A stretch of 64,000 nucleotides of DNA from Pseudomonas sp. ML96 (GCF_000761545.1 NZ_JPMY01000018.1:33163-97162); one strand, 5' to 3'; positions 34,956-43,563 are shown, numbered from the stretch's first letter. The notes: generated by a model not told the origin, from the sequence alone. Numbers and translations: made by a program.

Positions 34956-36167
34956 TCATCCCTCCAATACGGCAGCCGCAGGGGCGCGGCGTAGCTTGCG
35001 CAGCCAGCAGAAGCCGGTCACCAACAACAGCAGTGGAATCCAGGCGAGGAACAGGTTGCTCAGGCCGACCAGCTGGCTGATCACGCCGCCGAGCAGCGCG
35101 CCGGAAAAGCTGCCGAGCATGCCGGCCAGGTTGAACAGGCCGGAGATCTTGCTCTTGTCGGCGGCGTGTTCGCCGAGCTGGGCCATGTTGACCAGGTGGA
35201 CCAGCGAGGCTGCCGTGCTCAACAGCACGCCGCCGATGGCCAGCAACGCATAGCCGTGTGCGCGGCCGAGCAGCAGCAGGCCGAGCACCGCAGCGCTCAG
35301 CCCGGCGACATAGGCGAAGCGGCGGCCGATACGCTCTACCAGATAGCCGAGGCCGAACAGGCCGAGCACGGCGGCCAGACCTTGCACCATCACCAGGCTG
35401 ACCGCCTGGCTCTGCGAGAGCCCGGCAACGTCCATCGCCAGCAGAATGATGAAGGTGCCGAACAGCGCGCCGGTGGCGCCAGAGAGCATTTCGATCAGGC
35501 AGCTCTCGGCGATTTCCAGGTTCTGCAGCATGGCCAGTACCTGGCTGAACATGCTGCCGCTTTCGGCACCAACCTCAAGGCTGCTCGGCTCCACCTGTTC
35601 GGCTTCCCAGAAGCCCAGGCTGTATACCGCCATGAGGCCGAAGCACAGGCCGATCACCACGAAACCGAGGGTGAAGCCGGTGCTGCCGCTGAGCCAGTTG
35701 CCCAGCAGCGGGCCGAGCAGGCCCATGCCCAGGGTCAGCGAGCCGCGGTACCAGCCGGCCTTGTCGTTGCCGATGCGCTTGAGCTGGCGCAGAAACGCGC
35801 TGTTCATGGCGACGATGCGGAACGGGATGCACAGGCCGATCAGCAGGCGCGCGACTGCCAGCCAGATCCAGCCGCCGAACAGCGGGATGGCCAGGTTCAG
35901 CAGCATGGGCCCCAGGCTGGCGAGGAAGTACACCCGGCGCGCGCCAAAGCGGGCGATGACGAAGCCGGCCGGCAGGGTCAGCAGCACCATGCCCAGCGAT
36001 TCCATGGCCGAGATGATGCCGAGTTGCAGGGAATTGGCGCCTATCTCGATGGCATACAGGGTGGTGATGATCTTGGCCATGCCGATGGTGGCGCCACTGA
36101 AGGCGGCCAGCAGCATGAAGTTGGCCAGGAAGGCGCCGGGGCGCCCGCTGGCTTCAGATCGCGACAT
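34956..36167 (-). CDS. MFS transporter
   Basis: Major facilitator protein of 403 residues with about 12 helices; the loop between helices 2 and 3 reads GFVIARFGARRVYF, the family hallmark. It overlaps the end of the DszB-like gene by 14 bases, so it belongs firmly to the sulfur operon. An MFS carrier between desulfinase-like and ABC genes is unusual. It may export the desulfurised carbon product or excess sulfite; the sequence does not decide. Confidence 0.9.
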   Translation of the reverse strand: MSRSEASGRPGAFLANFMLLAAFSGATIGMAKIITTLYAIEIGANSLQLGIISAMESLGMVLLTLPAGFVIARFGARRVYFLASLGPMLLNLAIPLFGGWIWLAVARLLIGLCIPFRIVAMNSAFLRQLKRIGNDKAGWYRGSLTLGMGLLGPLLGNWLSGSTGFTLGFVVIGLCFGLMAVYSLGFWEAEQVEPSSLEVGAESGSMFSQVLAMLQNLEIAESCLIEMLSGATGALFGTFIILLAMDVAGLSQSQAVSLVMVQGLAAVLGLFGLGYLVERIGRRFAYVAGLSAAVLGLLLLGRAHGYALLAIGGVLLSTAASLVHLVNMAQLGEHAADKSKISGLFNLAGMLGSFSGALLGGVISQLVGLSNLFLAWIPLLLLVTGFCWLRKLRRAPAAAVLEG

Positions 36168-37206
36168 TGACCTTCTCCAGCAGTTGTTCCAGCGGCTCGG
36201 CGGCTATCCATTGGCGCACATCGAAACCGTGCGGGATGAAGTCCCAGCGCTCGAGGAAATCGGTGAGGTCCTGCAGCGCGCCAATGGAGCGCTCGGCCAG
36301 GTTGGTTTGCAGGCGCAGATGGGCATCCTCGCCATAGGCGCGGGCTACCCAGTACTCGCTGGTGTTGAGCTCGCGAGCGAGGAAGCGCCGAGTCTCCTCG
36401 GGATGGGCCCAGGCCCACTGCTCGGCGCGCAGCACGGTATCGAGGATCAGCACGGCCGCCTCGAAGTGTTCATCGAGCAGATGCTGGTCGACGGTCAGGG
36501 TACGTGGCGTGCCGATGTTGGCGCGGATCAGTGGGTCCGGGTGCGAGCCGACATCCACCACCACGCGCAAACCGAATTCGTTGGCCAGGTGCAGGCCATG
36601 GGCGCCCTTGACGAAGATCGCGTCGATATCGCCGCGTAGCAGGCCGATCAGCTCGTTGTTGCGCTGCGGACGGTTGCCGCCGAGGGTGACCTGGGCGCCA
36701 TGCACATGGTGCACTGGCTCATCGCTGTAGGTGCCTCCGTAGGGATAGTCGACCAGCTCCACGTCGGCGACCCGCAGGCCTTCCAGCTTGAGGGCGTTTT
36801 CCAGACCGCGAATGGCCTGGGCACGGGTGAAGTCGATCTGCACGTTGGCCCACTTGGGCACGCCGAAGCGGCGGTTGCGCAGGTCGCGGATATCGCGGAT
36901 CTGGCTGTCGTGGGTGGTGACGATCAGCTGCACCTCGTCGGCCCAGGACAGGCCGATCACCCGGGTCTCGCTGCCACGGGCGCGGGCCCAGATGGCCGGA
37001 ATGTTGCCGCCATGGCGGACCGAGTTGTGCAGGTGCTGGTCGAAGTGTGCCTCGCGCACTTCACGGTCCGAGGACTCGCGCAGTGCCTGAATGCGGGTGC
37101 CCAGCGGTCGGAAGGCCTGGGCCAGACGACCGGATTCAACGGCGATGCCGAGCCCTGTGGGTACCGGACTATGGGTGTACCAGAGGGTATCGAGGGGTGT
37201 GCTCAT
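36154..37206 (-). CDS. DszB-like protein (desulfinase fold), Cys replaced by Ser
   Basis: Cytosolic protein of 350 residues without signal peptide, of the periplasmic-binding-protein fold used by the sulfinate desulfinase DszB. The N-terminus LWYTHSPVPTGLG aligns with DszB YSNCPVPNALL, so the catalytic Cys27 is Ser here. The counterparts of DszB His60 (AHFDQ) and Arg70 (SVRHGGNIPA) are kept. It is a close paralog of the protein encoded at 37278-38333, 71 bases upstream in the same operon. Without the Cys it is probably not an ordinary desulfinase; it may bind ligand or pair with its paralog. The alternative label is an ABC substrate-binding protein that lost its signal peptide. ATG at 37206. 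Confidence 0.8.
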   Translation of the reverse strand: MSTPLDTLWYTHSPVPTGLGIAVESGRLAQAFRPLGTRIQALRESSDREVREAHFDQHLHNSVRHGGNIPAIWARARGSETRVIGLSWADEVQLIVTTHDSQIRDIRDLRNRRFGVPKWANVQIDFTRAQAIRGLENALKLEGLRVADVELVDYPYGGTYSDEPVHHVHGAQVTLGGNRPQRNNELIGLLRGDIDAIFVKGAHGLHLANEFGLRVVVDVGSHPDPLIRANIGTPRTLTVDQHLLDEHFEAAVLILDTVLRAEQWAWAHPEETRRFLARELNTSEYWVARAYGEDAHLRLQTNLAERSIGALQDLTDFLERWDFIPHGFDVRQWIAAEPLEQLLEKVNVAI

Positions 37207-37277
37207 GAAATGTCCACGAAACGCTTGTTCGGATGTGCTCCGCACGGGCGCAGTGTTCGCCCGTGCGGAACCACGAC

Positions 37278-38333
37278 TCAGCCGGCGCGCTGTGCCACTG
37301 CGCTGCGCAGGGTTTCCAGAGGGCGTGGGTCGATCCAGTCCTGGACCGAGAAGCTCTGCGGGATGAAGGCCCAGCGCTGGAGGAAGTCGGTGAAGTCCTG
37401 CAGGGCCACGATCGAGCGCTCGTCGAGGTTGGTACGCAGGCGCTGGTGAGCGTCCTCGCCGTAGGCCTGGGTCACCCAGTACTCGCTGCTGTTGGTTTCG
37501 CGGGCCAGGTAGCGGCGGGTGTCGTCTGGGTGGGTCCAGGCCCATTCCTCGGCGCGCAGCACCGAGCCGAGAATGCCGACCGCGGCATCGTAGTGCTGCT
37601 CCAGCAGGTTGGAGTCGACGCTCAGGGTGCGCGGCGTGCCGTTGTTGGCGCGGATCAGCGGCTCCGGATGCGAGCCAGTATCGATCACCGTGTGCAGGCC
37701 GAACTGCTGTGCCAGCTGTGCGGCATGGGCGCCCTTGAGGAAGATCGCATCGACTTCGCCGCGCAGCAGGCCGACCAGTTCGGCGTTCTGCCCGCCGCGC
37801 CGGCGGCCGCCGAAGGTGGAGGTGCCGCTGACCGTCTCTGCCGCTTCGTCACTGAAGGTGCCGCCGTGGGTGTAGTCGACCAGCTCGACGTCCTTGACCT
37901 CCAGGCCTTCCAGCTTGAGGGCATTTTCCAGACCACGGATGGCCTGGGCGCGGGTGAAGTCGATCTGCGCGTTGGCCCAGTTCGGCAAGCCGAACTTGCG
38001 CCCCTTGAGATCCTTGGCGGATTTGATGCCGCTGTCCGGCAGGCTGAGGATCAGCTGCACCTCGTCGGCCCAGGACAGGCCGATTACCCGGGTGTCGCGG
38101 CCACTGGCACGGGCCCAGATAGCCGGGATGTTGCCGCCGTGGCGTACCGAGTTCTGCAGGGTATGGTCGAAGTGCGATTCACGCACCGCCTGGTTGGCCG
38201 ATTCGCGCAGCGACTTGATGGCGGTGCCCTGGGCGCCCAGGGTTTCTTCCAGCCAGCCTTTCTGCACGGCGATGCCGAGGCCGGTCGGTACCGGGCAGCG
38301 GGTGTACCAGAGGGTATCGAGTGGTTGACTCAT
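37278..38333 (-). CDS. DszB-like putative sulfinate desulfinase
   Basis: Protein of 351 residues, no signal peptide, so cytosolic. LWYTRCPVPTGLG carries the Cys that matches DszB Cys27, and SHFDHTLQNSVRHGGNIPA carries the matching His and Arg. DszB releases sulfite from 2'-hydroxybiphenyl-2-sulfinate in the 4S pathway; this protein could do the same on another sulfinate. The remainder (GLSWADEVQL, LKGRKFGLPNWANAQIDFTR) resembles SsuA-type binding proteins, from which DszB derives. It lies 17 bases after the SsuD-like gene, which would supply the sulfinate. Length and motifs are intact. Databases may call it an ABC binding protein. Confidence 0.82.
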   Translation of the reverse strand: MSQPLDTLWYTRCPVPTGLGIAVQKGWLEETLGAQGTAIKSLRESANQAVRESHFDHTLQNSVRHGGNIPAIWARASGRDTRVIGLSWADEVQLILSLPDSGIKSAKDLKGRKFGLPNWANAQIDFTRAQAIRGLENALKLEGLEVKDVELVDYTHGGTFSDEAAETVSGTSTFGGRRRGGQNAELVGLLRGEVDAIFLKGAHAAQLAQQFGLHTVIDTGSHPEPLIRANNGTPRTLSVDSNLLEQHYDAAVGILGSVLRAEEWAWTHPDDTRRYLARETNSSEYWVTQAYGEDAHQRLRTNLDERSIVALQDFTDFLQRWAFIPQSFSVQDWIDPRPLETLRSAVAQRAG

Positions 38334-38350
38334 GGTGCGGTTCCTTGCAG

Positions 38351-39517
38351 TCAGGCGCTGGCTTGCAGCGCGGCGGTGGGGGCTTGGCTCTGTGCCGGTT
38401 TGGCGTGCACCAGCGGCAGGACTTCCTGGCCGATGCGCAGGGCTTCTTCGAGGTGCGGATTGCCGGCCAGGATGAAGGTCGAGAAACCGGCGTCGCGGTA
38501 TTCGGCGAGGCGTTCGGCGATGTTCTCGTGGCTGCCGACCAGGCCCACGGTCGGTCCCGGCTTGGCCTTGCCGAAACCGGCCCAGAGGTTCGGGCCGAGG
38601 ACCAGGTCTTCGAAGCGGTCGCTGTTCTGGTGGTAGGCGTTCTGCCGCGCCGCACCCACCGAATCGGAGCCGGTGGCGAAGTGCTTGATGGCGGCGCTGG
38701 TGCGCGCGTCGATGCGTTCGTACTGGCGGCGCAGTTCGCTCCAGGCGGCCTCTTCGGTTTCGCGGGCGAACAGGTCGATGCGGATGCCGAAGCGCACGCT
38801 GCGGCCCTGCTTGTCGGCCAGCTCGCGCACGCGTTCGAGGTGCGGCTTGAGCTTGTCGATCGGCTCGGCCCAGTTCAGGTAGACGTCGGCATGTTTCGCC
38901 GCCACGTCTAGGGCGGCATCGGAGAAGCCGGAGAAGTACACGCCGGGCTTGCGCTCATGCTTCAGGCCGAGCGGCAGCGCGCCGTTCTCCAGCTGGTAGA
39001 TGTCGCCCTGGTAGCTGAACTGCTCGTTGCTCCACAGGCCATCGATGATGTCGAGGAATTCGCCGGTGCGCTGGTAGCGCTTGTCGTGCTCGAGGAAGTC
39101 GCCGTTGGCGCGCTGGCTGGCCGGGTTGCCGCCGGTGATGATGTTCCACTCCAGGCGGCCACGGCTGAGGTTCTGCAGGATCGCCGCCTGCTGCGCGGCG
39201 TAGGCCGGCAGGGTCCAGGTGGCCTGGAAGGCGATCAGGAACTTGATCCTGCGGGTCTCGCGGGCCAGGGCGGCGGCGGCAATCCACGGCTCGGGGCCGG
39301 TCGGCAGCAGGGCTCCTTCGAAGCCGGCGAGTTCGGCGGCCTTGGCGACCTGAGCGACGTAGTCGATATAGGTGAAGCCGTCTGGCTCGCCGTTGGGCAG
39401 GCGCCCCGGAGCGATGTTGCCCGGGCGGTACACGGCGGCGCCGCGGTTGTTCTTGTCGGTGGCCAGGTAGGGACCATCGCTACCCAGCGGTAAACGCCAG
39501 AAAAATTCGGTGCTCAT
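38351..39517 (-). CDS. SsuD-like FMNH2-dependent monooxygenase
   Basis: Luciferase-like flavin monooxygenase of 388 residues, close to SsuD in length. Shared blocks include FLIAFQATWTLPAYAAQQAA, GRLEWNIITGGNP, FLEHDKRYQRTGEF and NPHLEEALRIG. Compared with E. coli SsuD from memory, Cys54 is absent, His228 is Asp (GIRID) and Tyr331 is Asn, whereas Arg226, and His333 in PHLEEA, are kept; the substrate is therefore probably not a plain alkanesulfonate. The ATG at 39517 is preferred; the frame runs 58 codons further upstream. A sigma-54 promoter lies about 70 bases upstream. First gene of the seven-gene operon down to the ABC ATPase. Confidence 0.9.
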   Translation of the reverse strand: MSTEFFWRLPLGSDGPYLATDKNNRGAAVYRPGNIAPGRLPNGEPDGFTYIDYVAQVAKAAELAGFEGALLPTGPEPWIAAAALARETRRIKFLIAFQATWTLPAYAAQQAAILQNLSRGRLEWNIITGGNPASQRANGDFLEHDKRYQRTGEFLDIIDGLWSNEQFSYQGDIYQLENGALPLGLKHERKPGVYFSGFSDAALDVAAKHADVYLNWAEPIDKLKPHLERVRELADKQGRSVRFGIRIDLFARETEEAAWSELRRQYERIDARTSAAIKHFATGSDSVGAARQNAYHQNSDRFEDLVLGPNLWAGFGKAKPGPTVGLVGSHENIAERLAEYRDAGFSTFILAGNPHLEEALRIGQEVLPLVHAKPAQSQAPTAALQASA

Positions 39518-39583
39518 GGCAGTGTTCCATTGGCTGCGTCGAGGAAGCCCGCCGCGTGCTGCGACCGGGGTTGCAATGACTTG

Positions 39584-39599
39584 AGCAAGGCCTGTGCCG
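39584..39599 (-). promoter_or_regulatory. Sigma-54 promoter of the SsuD/DszB-like/ABC operon
   Basis: On the minus strand CGGCACAGGCCTTGCT matches the consensus TGGCAC, five bases, TTGCW at all but the first base, with GG and GC at the correct distance. It lies about 70 bases from the start at 39517. Confidence 0.75.
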
Positions 39600-39663
39600 A
39601 AAGGCTGAAAGCCAGTAATGACGGGGCCTTCAGCTGTTTTTTCTGGGGCTTTATCAGGGTGAC

Positions 39664-39712
39664 TGCTGATACAGCAACACCTGCTCAGCAATGGCTGCTT
39701 GGACTGCAGCAG
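39664..39712. promoter_or_regulatory. TGCTG/CAGCA repeat cluster, probable activator site
   Basis: TGCTG-ATA-CAGCA at 39664-39676 is followed by CAGCAACACCTGCTC and further TGCT/AGCA copies. It sits midway between two divergent sigma-54 promoters, 65 and 72 bases from them, the usual place for an enhancer-binding protein. A like cluster lies at 48233-48268. The rest of this 346-base gap (39518-39863) shows no gene. Confidence 0.55.
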
Positions 39713-39783
39713 ATTCAGTCCAGAAGTGGCTGATGGTGTTTGGTTAATTTCACAACTGATTGAAATAAAACGAGTTTTTCTTA

Positions 39784-39799
39784 TGGCACAAGTTCTGCT
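39784..39799 (+). promoter_or_regulatory. Sigma-54 promoter of the class II aldolase-like gene
   Basis: TGGCACAAGTTCTGCT fits the -24/-12 consensus with a single mismatch (C for T before TGCT) and correct GG-GC spacing. The ATG at 39864 is 65 bases downstream. Confidence 0.75.
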
Positions 39800-39863
39800 G
39801 AGAAGGGTTCAGTGCCGCGCCGATGAGGCGTGGTCCCCATCATCCTTCCCCGGAGCTTCAGTC

Positions 39864-40598
39864 ATGACCGCCAGCCTCACCGCCACACAACTCAGCCAGC
39901 TCGAACAGGCCAAACGTGATTTCGCCAAGGCCTTCCGCGTGCTCAAGGAAACCCGCACGCTGACCGCCACCAACACCTACCAGGCCTATGTGCGAGTGCC
40001 AGATAGCGAGCTGGTGATCGCCCTGCATGCTCCGGGCCCTTGGGCCGATGACCAGGAGATCCGCGCCGTGGTCGCCAGCTACAGCGGCGAGGTGGTACTG
40101 GACGAGACCGCCGATGGCAGCTCGCCGCTCAGCGGGCGCAAGGCGGGTGGCAACGGCCAGCGCTATGCCGGGGTGTTCCAGAAGCGTCCCGAGGTCAACG
40201 TGGTGATCCATGTGCACACGCCATACCTCGGCGGTTGGGCCAGTGCCCACCGGGTGCTGCCGATCCGTTATGCGGCTTCGCAGCGGGTGACCCTGGCCCG
40301 CGAGCTGCCGATCTACATCGACCGCCGCCAGCCAGAGCACGCCTTCATCGTCGAGAAGATCGAGGAGAACCCGCACACCCCGGCGATTCTCGAGGCCAAT
40401 GGTGGTGCGACCTTCTGGGGCGAGAGCGTGTTGCAGGCGTCCAAGCTGATTCTGCTGATCGAAGAGGGCGCCTACTTCCAGGGCCTCGCCGAACTGTTCG
40501 GCGGCTCCAAGGAGTTCGGCCCCGGTGTGCTGGAGCAGCAGTGGAAGATGACCGGCCTGTGGGCCCAGGGGCAGAAGCTGCTCGAAGCAGTGGCCTGA
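39864..40598 (+). CDS. Divergent class II aldolase/adducin-like protein
   Basis: Protein of 244 residues of the class II aldolase fold. RPEVNVVIHVHTPYL gives the two paired zinc His residues. The third ligand, normally in an NHG motif before a WG, reads ANGGATFWG here, so His is replaced by Gly; the usual SSE/T segment with the catalytic Glu reads PLSGRKAGG. Zinc aldol cleavage as in FucA is therefore doubtful. The ATG at 39864 has GGAG about 9 bases upstream. It is the only plus-strand gene inside the sulfur locus and has its own sigma-54 promoter, so it serves the same pathway, perhaps as an isomerase, dehydratase or binding protein on the carbon skeleton. Confidence 0.8.
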   Translation: MTASLTATQLSQLEQAKRDFAKAFRVLKETRTLTATNTYQAYVRVPDSELVIALHAPGPWADDQEIRAVVASYSGEVVLDETADGSSPLSGRKAGGNGQRYAGVFQKRPEVNVVIHVHTPYLGGWASAHRVLPIRYAASQRVTLARELPIYIDRRQPEHAFIVEKIEENPHTPAILEANGGATFWGESVLQASKLILLIEEGAYFQGLAELFGGSKEFGPGVLEQQWKMTGLWAQGQKLLEAVA

Positions 40599-40637
40599 TC
40601 GGAGATGGCAGGCCGCCACAGCGGCCTGCACAAACGG

Positions 40638-40674
40638 CGAGCCCGAATGCGTTGCGCATTCGGGCTCGATCTTT
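40638..40674. terminator. Terminator between convergent sulfur genes
   Basis: CGAGCCCGAATGC and its exact reverse complement form a 13-bp stem with a 5-base loop, followed by ATCTTTT on the plus strand. It ends the aldolase-like gene and probably also stops the converging nitroreductase operon. Confidence 0.88.
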
Positions 40675-41274
40675 TCAGGAGGTAGCGAAGCTGAAGCGGC
40701 CCTCGGCCACCAGGCTCGCCAATGGCTGGCGCTGGGTCGGCTGTTCGCGGGCGCGCAGGTCCTCGGGAAGCTCGGCGGCGTCGCCACGGCGCCCGATGGC
40801 GATGGCCAGCTCGACCTGGTAGCCGTCCGGTACGCCCAGCTCGCTACGCGCCCGCTCGCGGTCGAAGCCACCGATGGCATGACTGCTCCGCCCACTGTGC
40901 TGGGCCTGCAGGGCGAGGCTGGCCCAGGCCGCGCCGCTGTCGAGGGAATGGCTGAGCAGCGGGCTGTCCTCACTGGCGCCGGGGCGGCGGTGGTGGGTGC
41001 GCGAGATCAGGATCACCAGCGCGGCCGCCTTGGCGGCCCAGCGCCGGTTGTACTCGCCGAGCAGGTCGAACAGGCTCGCCCAGCTGGGCGAGCCATTGAG
41101 TGCATAGACGAAACGCCAGGGTTGGGCGTTGTTGGCCGAGGGCGCCCAACGCGCGGCCTCGAAGAGGGCGAACAGCTCCTGCTCGGCGATTGCCTCGCCG
41201 GTGAAGGCGCGTGGCGACCAGCGCTCGAGGAACTGTGGATGAATGGCGTACTCGGTCTGGCGGGGTGTGCTCAT
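40675..41274 (-). CDS. Nitroreductase-family flavoprotein
   Basis: FMN-dependent oxidoreductase of 199 residues. WSPRAFTGEAI, FEAARWAPSANNAQPWRFVY and the C-terminal GYQVELAIAIGRRGD are family hallmarks (FMN contacts near residues 18-22 and 45-52). It is the last gene of the operon that starts with the TonB receptor. Luciferase-like monooxygenases need reduced FMN, so a flavin-reductase role comparable to DszD or SsuE is plausible; reduction of a sulfur or nitro compound is the alternative. Confidence 0.85.
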   Translation of the reverse strand: MSTPRQTEYAIHPQFLERWSPRAFTGEAIAEQELFALFEAARWAPSANNAQPWRFVYALNGSPSWASLFDLLGEYNRRWAAKAAALVILISRTHHRRPGASEDSPLLSHSLDSGAAWASLALQAQHSGRSSHAIGGFDRERARSELGVPDGYQVELAIAIGRRGDAAELPEDLRAREQPTQRQPLASLVAEGRFSFATS

Positions 41275-41300
41275 GTCGCTGTCTCGTGCGGGTGAGTGAA

Positions 41301-42365
41301 TCAGAGGCCGGCCTGTCGCTGTCGCTCGCGCAGGGCCAGGGCGGCCTCCAGGGGGCGGTGGTCGACCCAGTCGTGCAGGTCGAAGTCACGTTCGAGGAAG
41401 CCATACAGCCAGAGCGCCTGCTTCTGCTCGGCGAACAGCGCCAGGCGCTCGGCGGAAAGATCCGGATGCAGACTGCGGTGGAAGTCGTTGCGATAGGCGG
41501 CGGCCACTCCTGCGGCGCTACCGGCGGTCTCGCCCTCGAGGACGGCGTGCACGGCGTCGGGGTTGTCGGCGGCCCAGTCGGCGGCGCGCAGGGTCTCGGC
41601 GAGGAAGCGCACCAGCAGGTCGAAGTGCTGGTCGATCAGGTTTTTGTGCACGGTGATCGGCCGCGGCGTGCCGTTGTTGGTGCGCAGGTGGGCAGAGGGC
41701 AGGGCATCCAGATCGATGCCGACCACGACGCCGGCAGCGCGGGCTGCGTCCACCGCGGCGGCGCCTTTGACATAAACCGCATCGACCCTGCCCGCGGCGA
41801 GTTGCTCGATGCCGGCCCACAACTGGCGCGGCCCGTTCTGCCCGCGCTTGCCATGCCCGGAGGGCACCTCCACCAGGGTGACGTCATGCAGGCCGAGCCC
41901 GGCGCTGGCCAATACGCCGCGATAACCCTGCAGCGACATGCCGCGGGCGATGCTGGAGCCGCGGGCGTGGCTGGGCAGGGGATGCTCGATCCACTGCGGC
42001 AGCGCCAGGCGCTTGCCGGCAAGATCGGCGGCGCTGCGGATGCCGGACTCGGGGCGCACTAGGATCACCTGCCACTCGTCGATCCAGGTCAGGCCGATCA
42101 GGCGGGTTGGCGCGCCTTGGGCGCGAGCGGCGAAGGCGAGGATGTTGCCGCCCTCGCGAATCAGCTCTGGCAGCTGATGGTCGTAGTGGTGCTGGCCGAG
42201 GCCGGGGTTGTCCTGCAGGGTCTCGACGGCGATACCGTCGTCGGCGAAGGCCTGTTGCAGCCAGCCGAGTCTGTAGGCCAGGCCGGTGGCAGTCGGCACC
42301 GGGCAGCGGGTGAACCAGAGCTTGTCGAGGCTGGGCTTGCTGGGGAGCGGTGAAGGATTGGGCAT
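41301..42365 (-). CDS. DszB-like putative sulfinate desulfinase, divergent copy
   Basis: Protein of 354 residues without signal peptide. LWFTRCPVPTATG keeps the Cys matching DszB Cys27, and QHHYDHQLPELIREGGNI keeps the His and Arg positions. It is less similar to the two copies at 36-38 kb than they are to each other (LAGKRLALPQWIEHPL against their LKGRKFGLPNW region), so it may act on another sulfinate. It lies 53 bases after one SsuD-like gene and 26 before the nitroreductase. Sulfite release is inferred from the residues and the neighbours. Confidence 0.8.
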   Translation of the reverse strand: MPNPSPLPSKPSLDKLWFTRCPVPTATGLAYRLGWLQQAFADDGIAVETLQDNPGLGQHHYDHQLPELIREGGNILAFAARAQGAPTRLIGLTWIDEWQVILVRPESGIRSAADLAGKRLALPQWIEHPLPSHARGSSIARGMSLQGYRGVLASAGLGLHDVTLVEVPSGHGKRGQNGPRQLWAGIEQLAAGRVDAVYVKGAAAVDAARAAGVVVGIDLDALPSAHLRTNNGTPRPITVHKNLIDQHFDLLVRFLAETLRAADWAADNPDAVHAVLEGETAGSAAGVAAAYRNDFHRSLHPDLSAERLALFAEQKQALWLYGFLERDFDLHDWVDHRPLEAALALRERQRQAGL

Positions 42366-42418
42366 GGACGGCTCCAGGAGCTGGGCGGCGCGCCGGGGCC
42401 CGGCGGCCGCGATGGTAA

Positions 42419-43549
42419 CTAGCGGTGGCCGCGCAGTAGCGGCAGGACTTCTTCGCCGACCCGGTAGGCTTCCTCCAGGTGCGGTGTGCTGGCCAGGATG
42501 AAGGCGTCGGCGCCGAGCTGGACCAGTTCATCCAGGCGTTCGGCCACCTGCTGGTAGCTGCCGACAATGCCGTTGGTCTGTCCGCCGCGCAGCAGGTTGA
42601 AGCCAGACCAGACGTTCGGCTCGAGGATCAGGTCGTCGAAACGGCTGACGGTCTCGGGGCGGTTGCCTGCCTGCCGGTTGGCCCCCACCGAATCGCCACC
42701 GGGGCGCTGTGCGGCGCGTGCCAGTTCCGCGGGCGATAGCCGCTCGAAGCCCTTGCGTACCTCGCGCCAGGCTTCTTCCTCGGTGGCGCGGGCGATGATG
42801 TCGACGCGTACCGCACACTTGATCTTGCGCCCCAGGGCCTCGGTGCGCTCGCGTACGCGGGCGAACTTCTCGCGCAGCTGGGCGAAGGGTTCGAGCCAGG
42901 TCAGGTAGTACTCGGCGTGTTTCGATGCAGTAGCGAGTGCCGCATCCGAAGAGCCGGAGAAGTAGATCTCGGGAAATTCCTGCTGCGCCAGCGGCAGGGC
43001 CAGACCGGCATCCTCGACCTGGTAGTAGCGGCCCTGATAGCTGAACGGGCCGCCGTTCCACACGCCGCGCAGCACGTCGAGGAACTCGCTGGTGCGGTCA
43101 TAACGGGCATCGTGGCCGGCGCTGTCGCCCCACCACAGTTGCGCTGGGCCGCCGCCACCGGTGATCACGTTGAACAACGCGCGGCCGCCGGTGGCGCGTT
43201 GCAGGCTGGCGGTCATGCGTGCGGCGGTCAGCGGGTTCAGGAAGCCCGGCTGGAAGGCGATCATGAAGCGGAAGGTGCGCGTCTCGCGGGCCAGGAAGGC
43301 GGAGATGGCCCAGGGCTCGTCGGTCATCGGGAAGGACGGGATCAGCCCGCCCTGGAAGCCGGAAATCTCGGCGGCGCGGGCGATCTCGGCGAGATAGTCG
43401 ATATAGGTGAAACCGTCGTCACGGGTGCTCAGCCCGTTACTGCTGGGGTTGCCGTTGCCGAAGAACCAGTCGCCGCGAAACGGCTCGCGGTTGCGGTGGG
43501 TGCTGGGCTCGCCATGGGTGGGCAGGCGCCAGAAGACATCGATGGCCAT
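42419..43549 (-). CDS. SsuD-like FMNH2-dependent monooxygenase, second copy
   Basis: Luciferase-like monooxygenase of 376 residues starting MAIDVFWRLPTHGEPS at the ATG at 43549; the frame extends 53 codons upstream into the neighbouring gene. ALFNVITGGGGPAQLWWGD, GHDARYDRTSEF and TPHLEEAYRVG are typical. As in its two paralogs, the SsuD Cys54 is absent (PMTDEPW), the position of His228 is Asp (VRVDII) and Tyr331 is replaced (Thr). It starts 14 bases after the third copy stops, so the two may work as a pair or on different substrates. Confidence 0.9.
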   Translation of the reverse strand: MAIDVFWRLPTHGEPSTHRNREPFRGDWFFGNGNPSSNGLSTRDDGFTYIDYLAEIARAAEISGFQGGLIPSFPMTDEPWAISAFLARETRTFRFMIAFQPGFLNPLTAARMTASLQRATGGRALFNVITGGGGPAQLWWGDSAGHDARYDRTSEFLDVLRGVWNGGPFSYQGRYYQVEDAGLALPLAQQEFPEIYFSGSSDAALATASKHAEYYLTWLEPFAQLREKFARVRERTEALGRKIKCAVRVDIIARATEEEAWREVRKGFERLSPAELARAAQRPGGDSVGANRQAGNRPETVSRFDDLILEPNVWSGFNLLRGGQTNGIVGSYQQVAERLDELVQLGADAFILASTPHLEEAYRVGEEVLPLLRGHR

Positions 43550-43563
43550 GCTGTGGATTCTCG

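Noticed and set aside
39584..39799. Sigma-70 promoters for the divergent sulfur genes
   Set aside because: The -24/-12 matches are much better than any -35/-10 pair in the gap.
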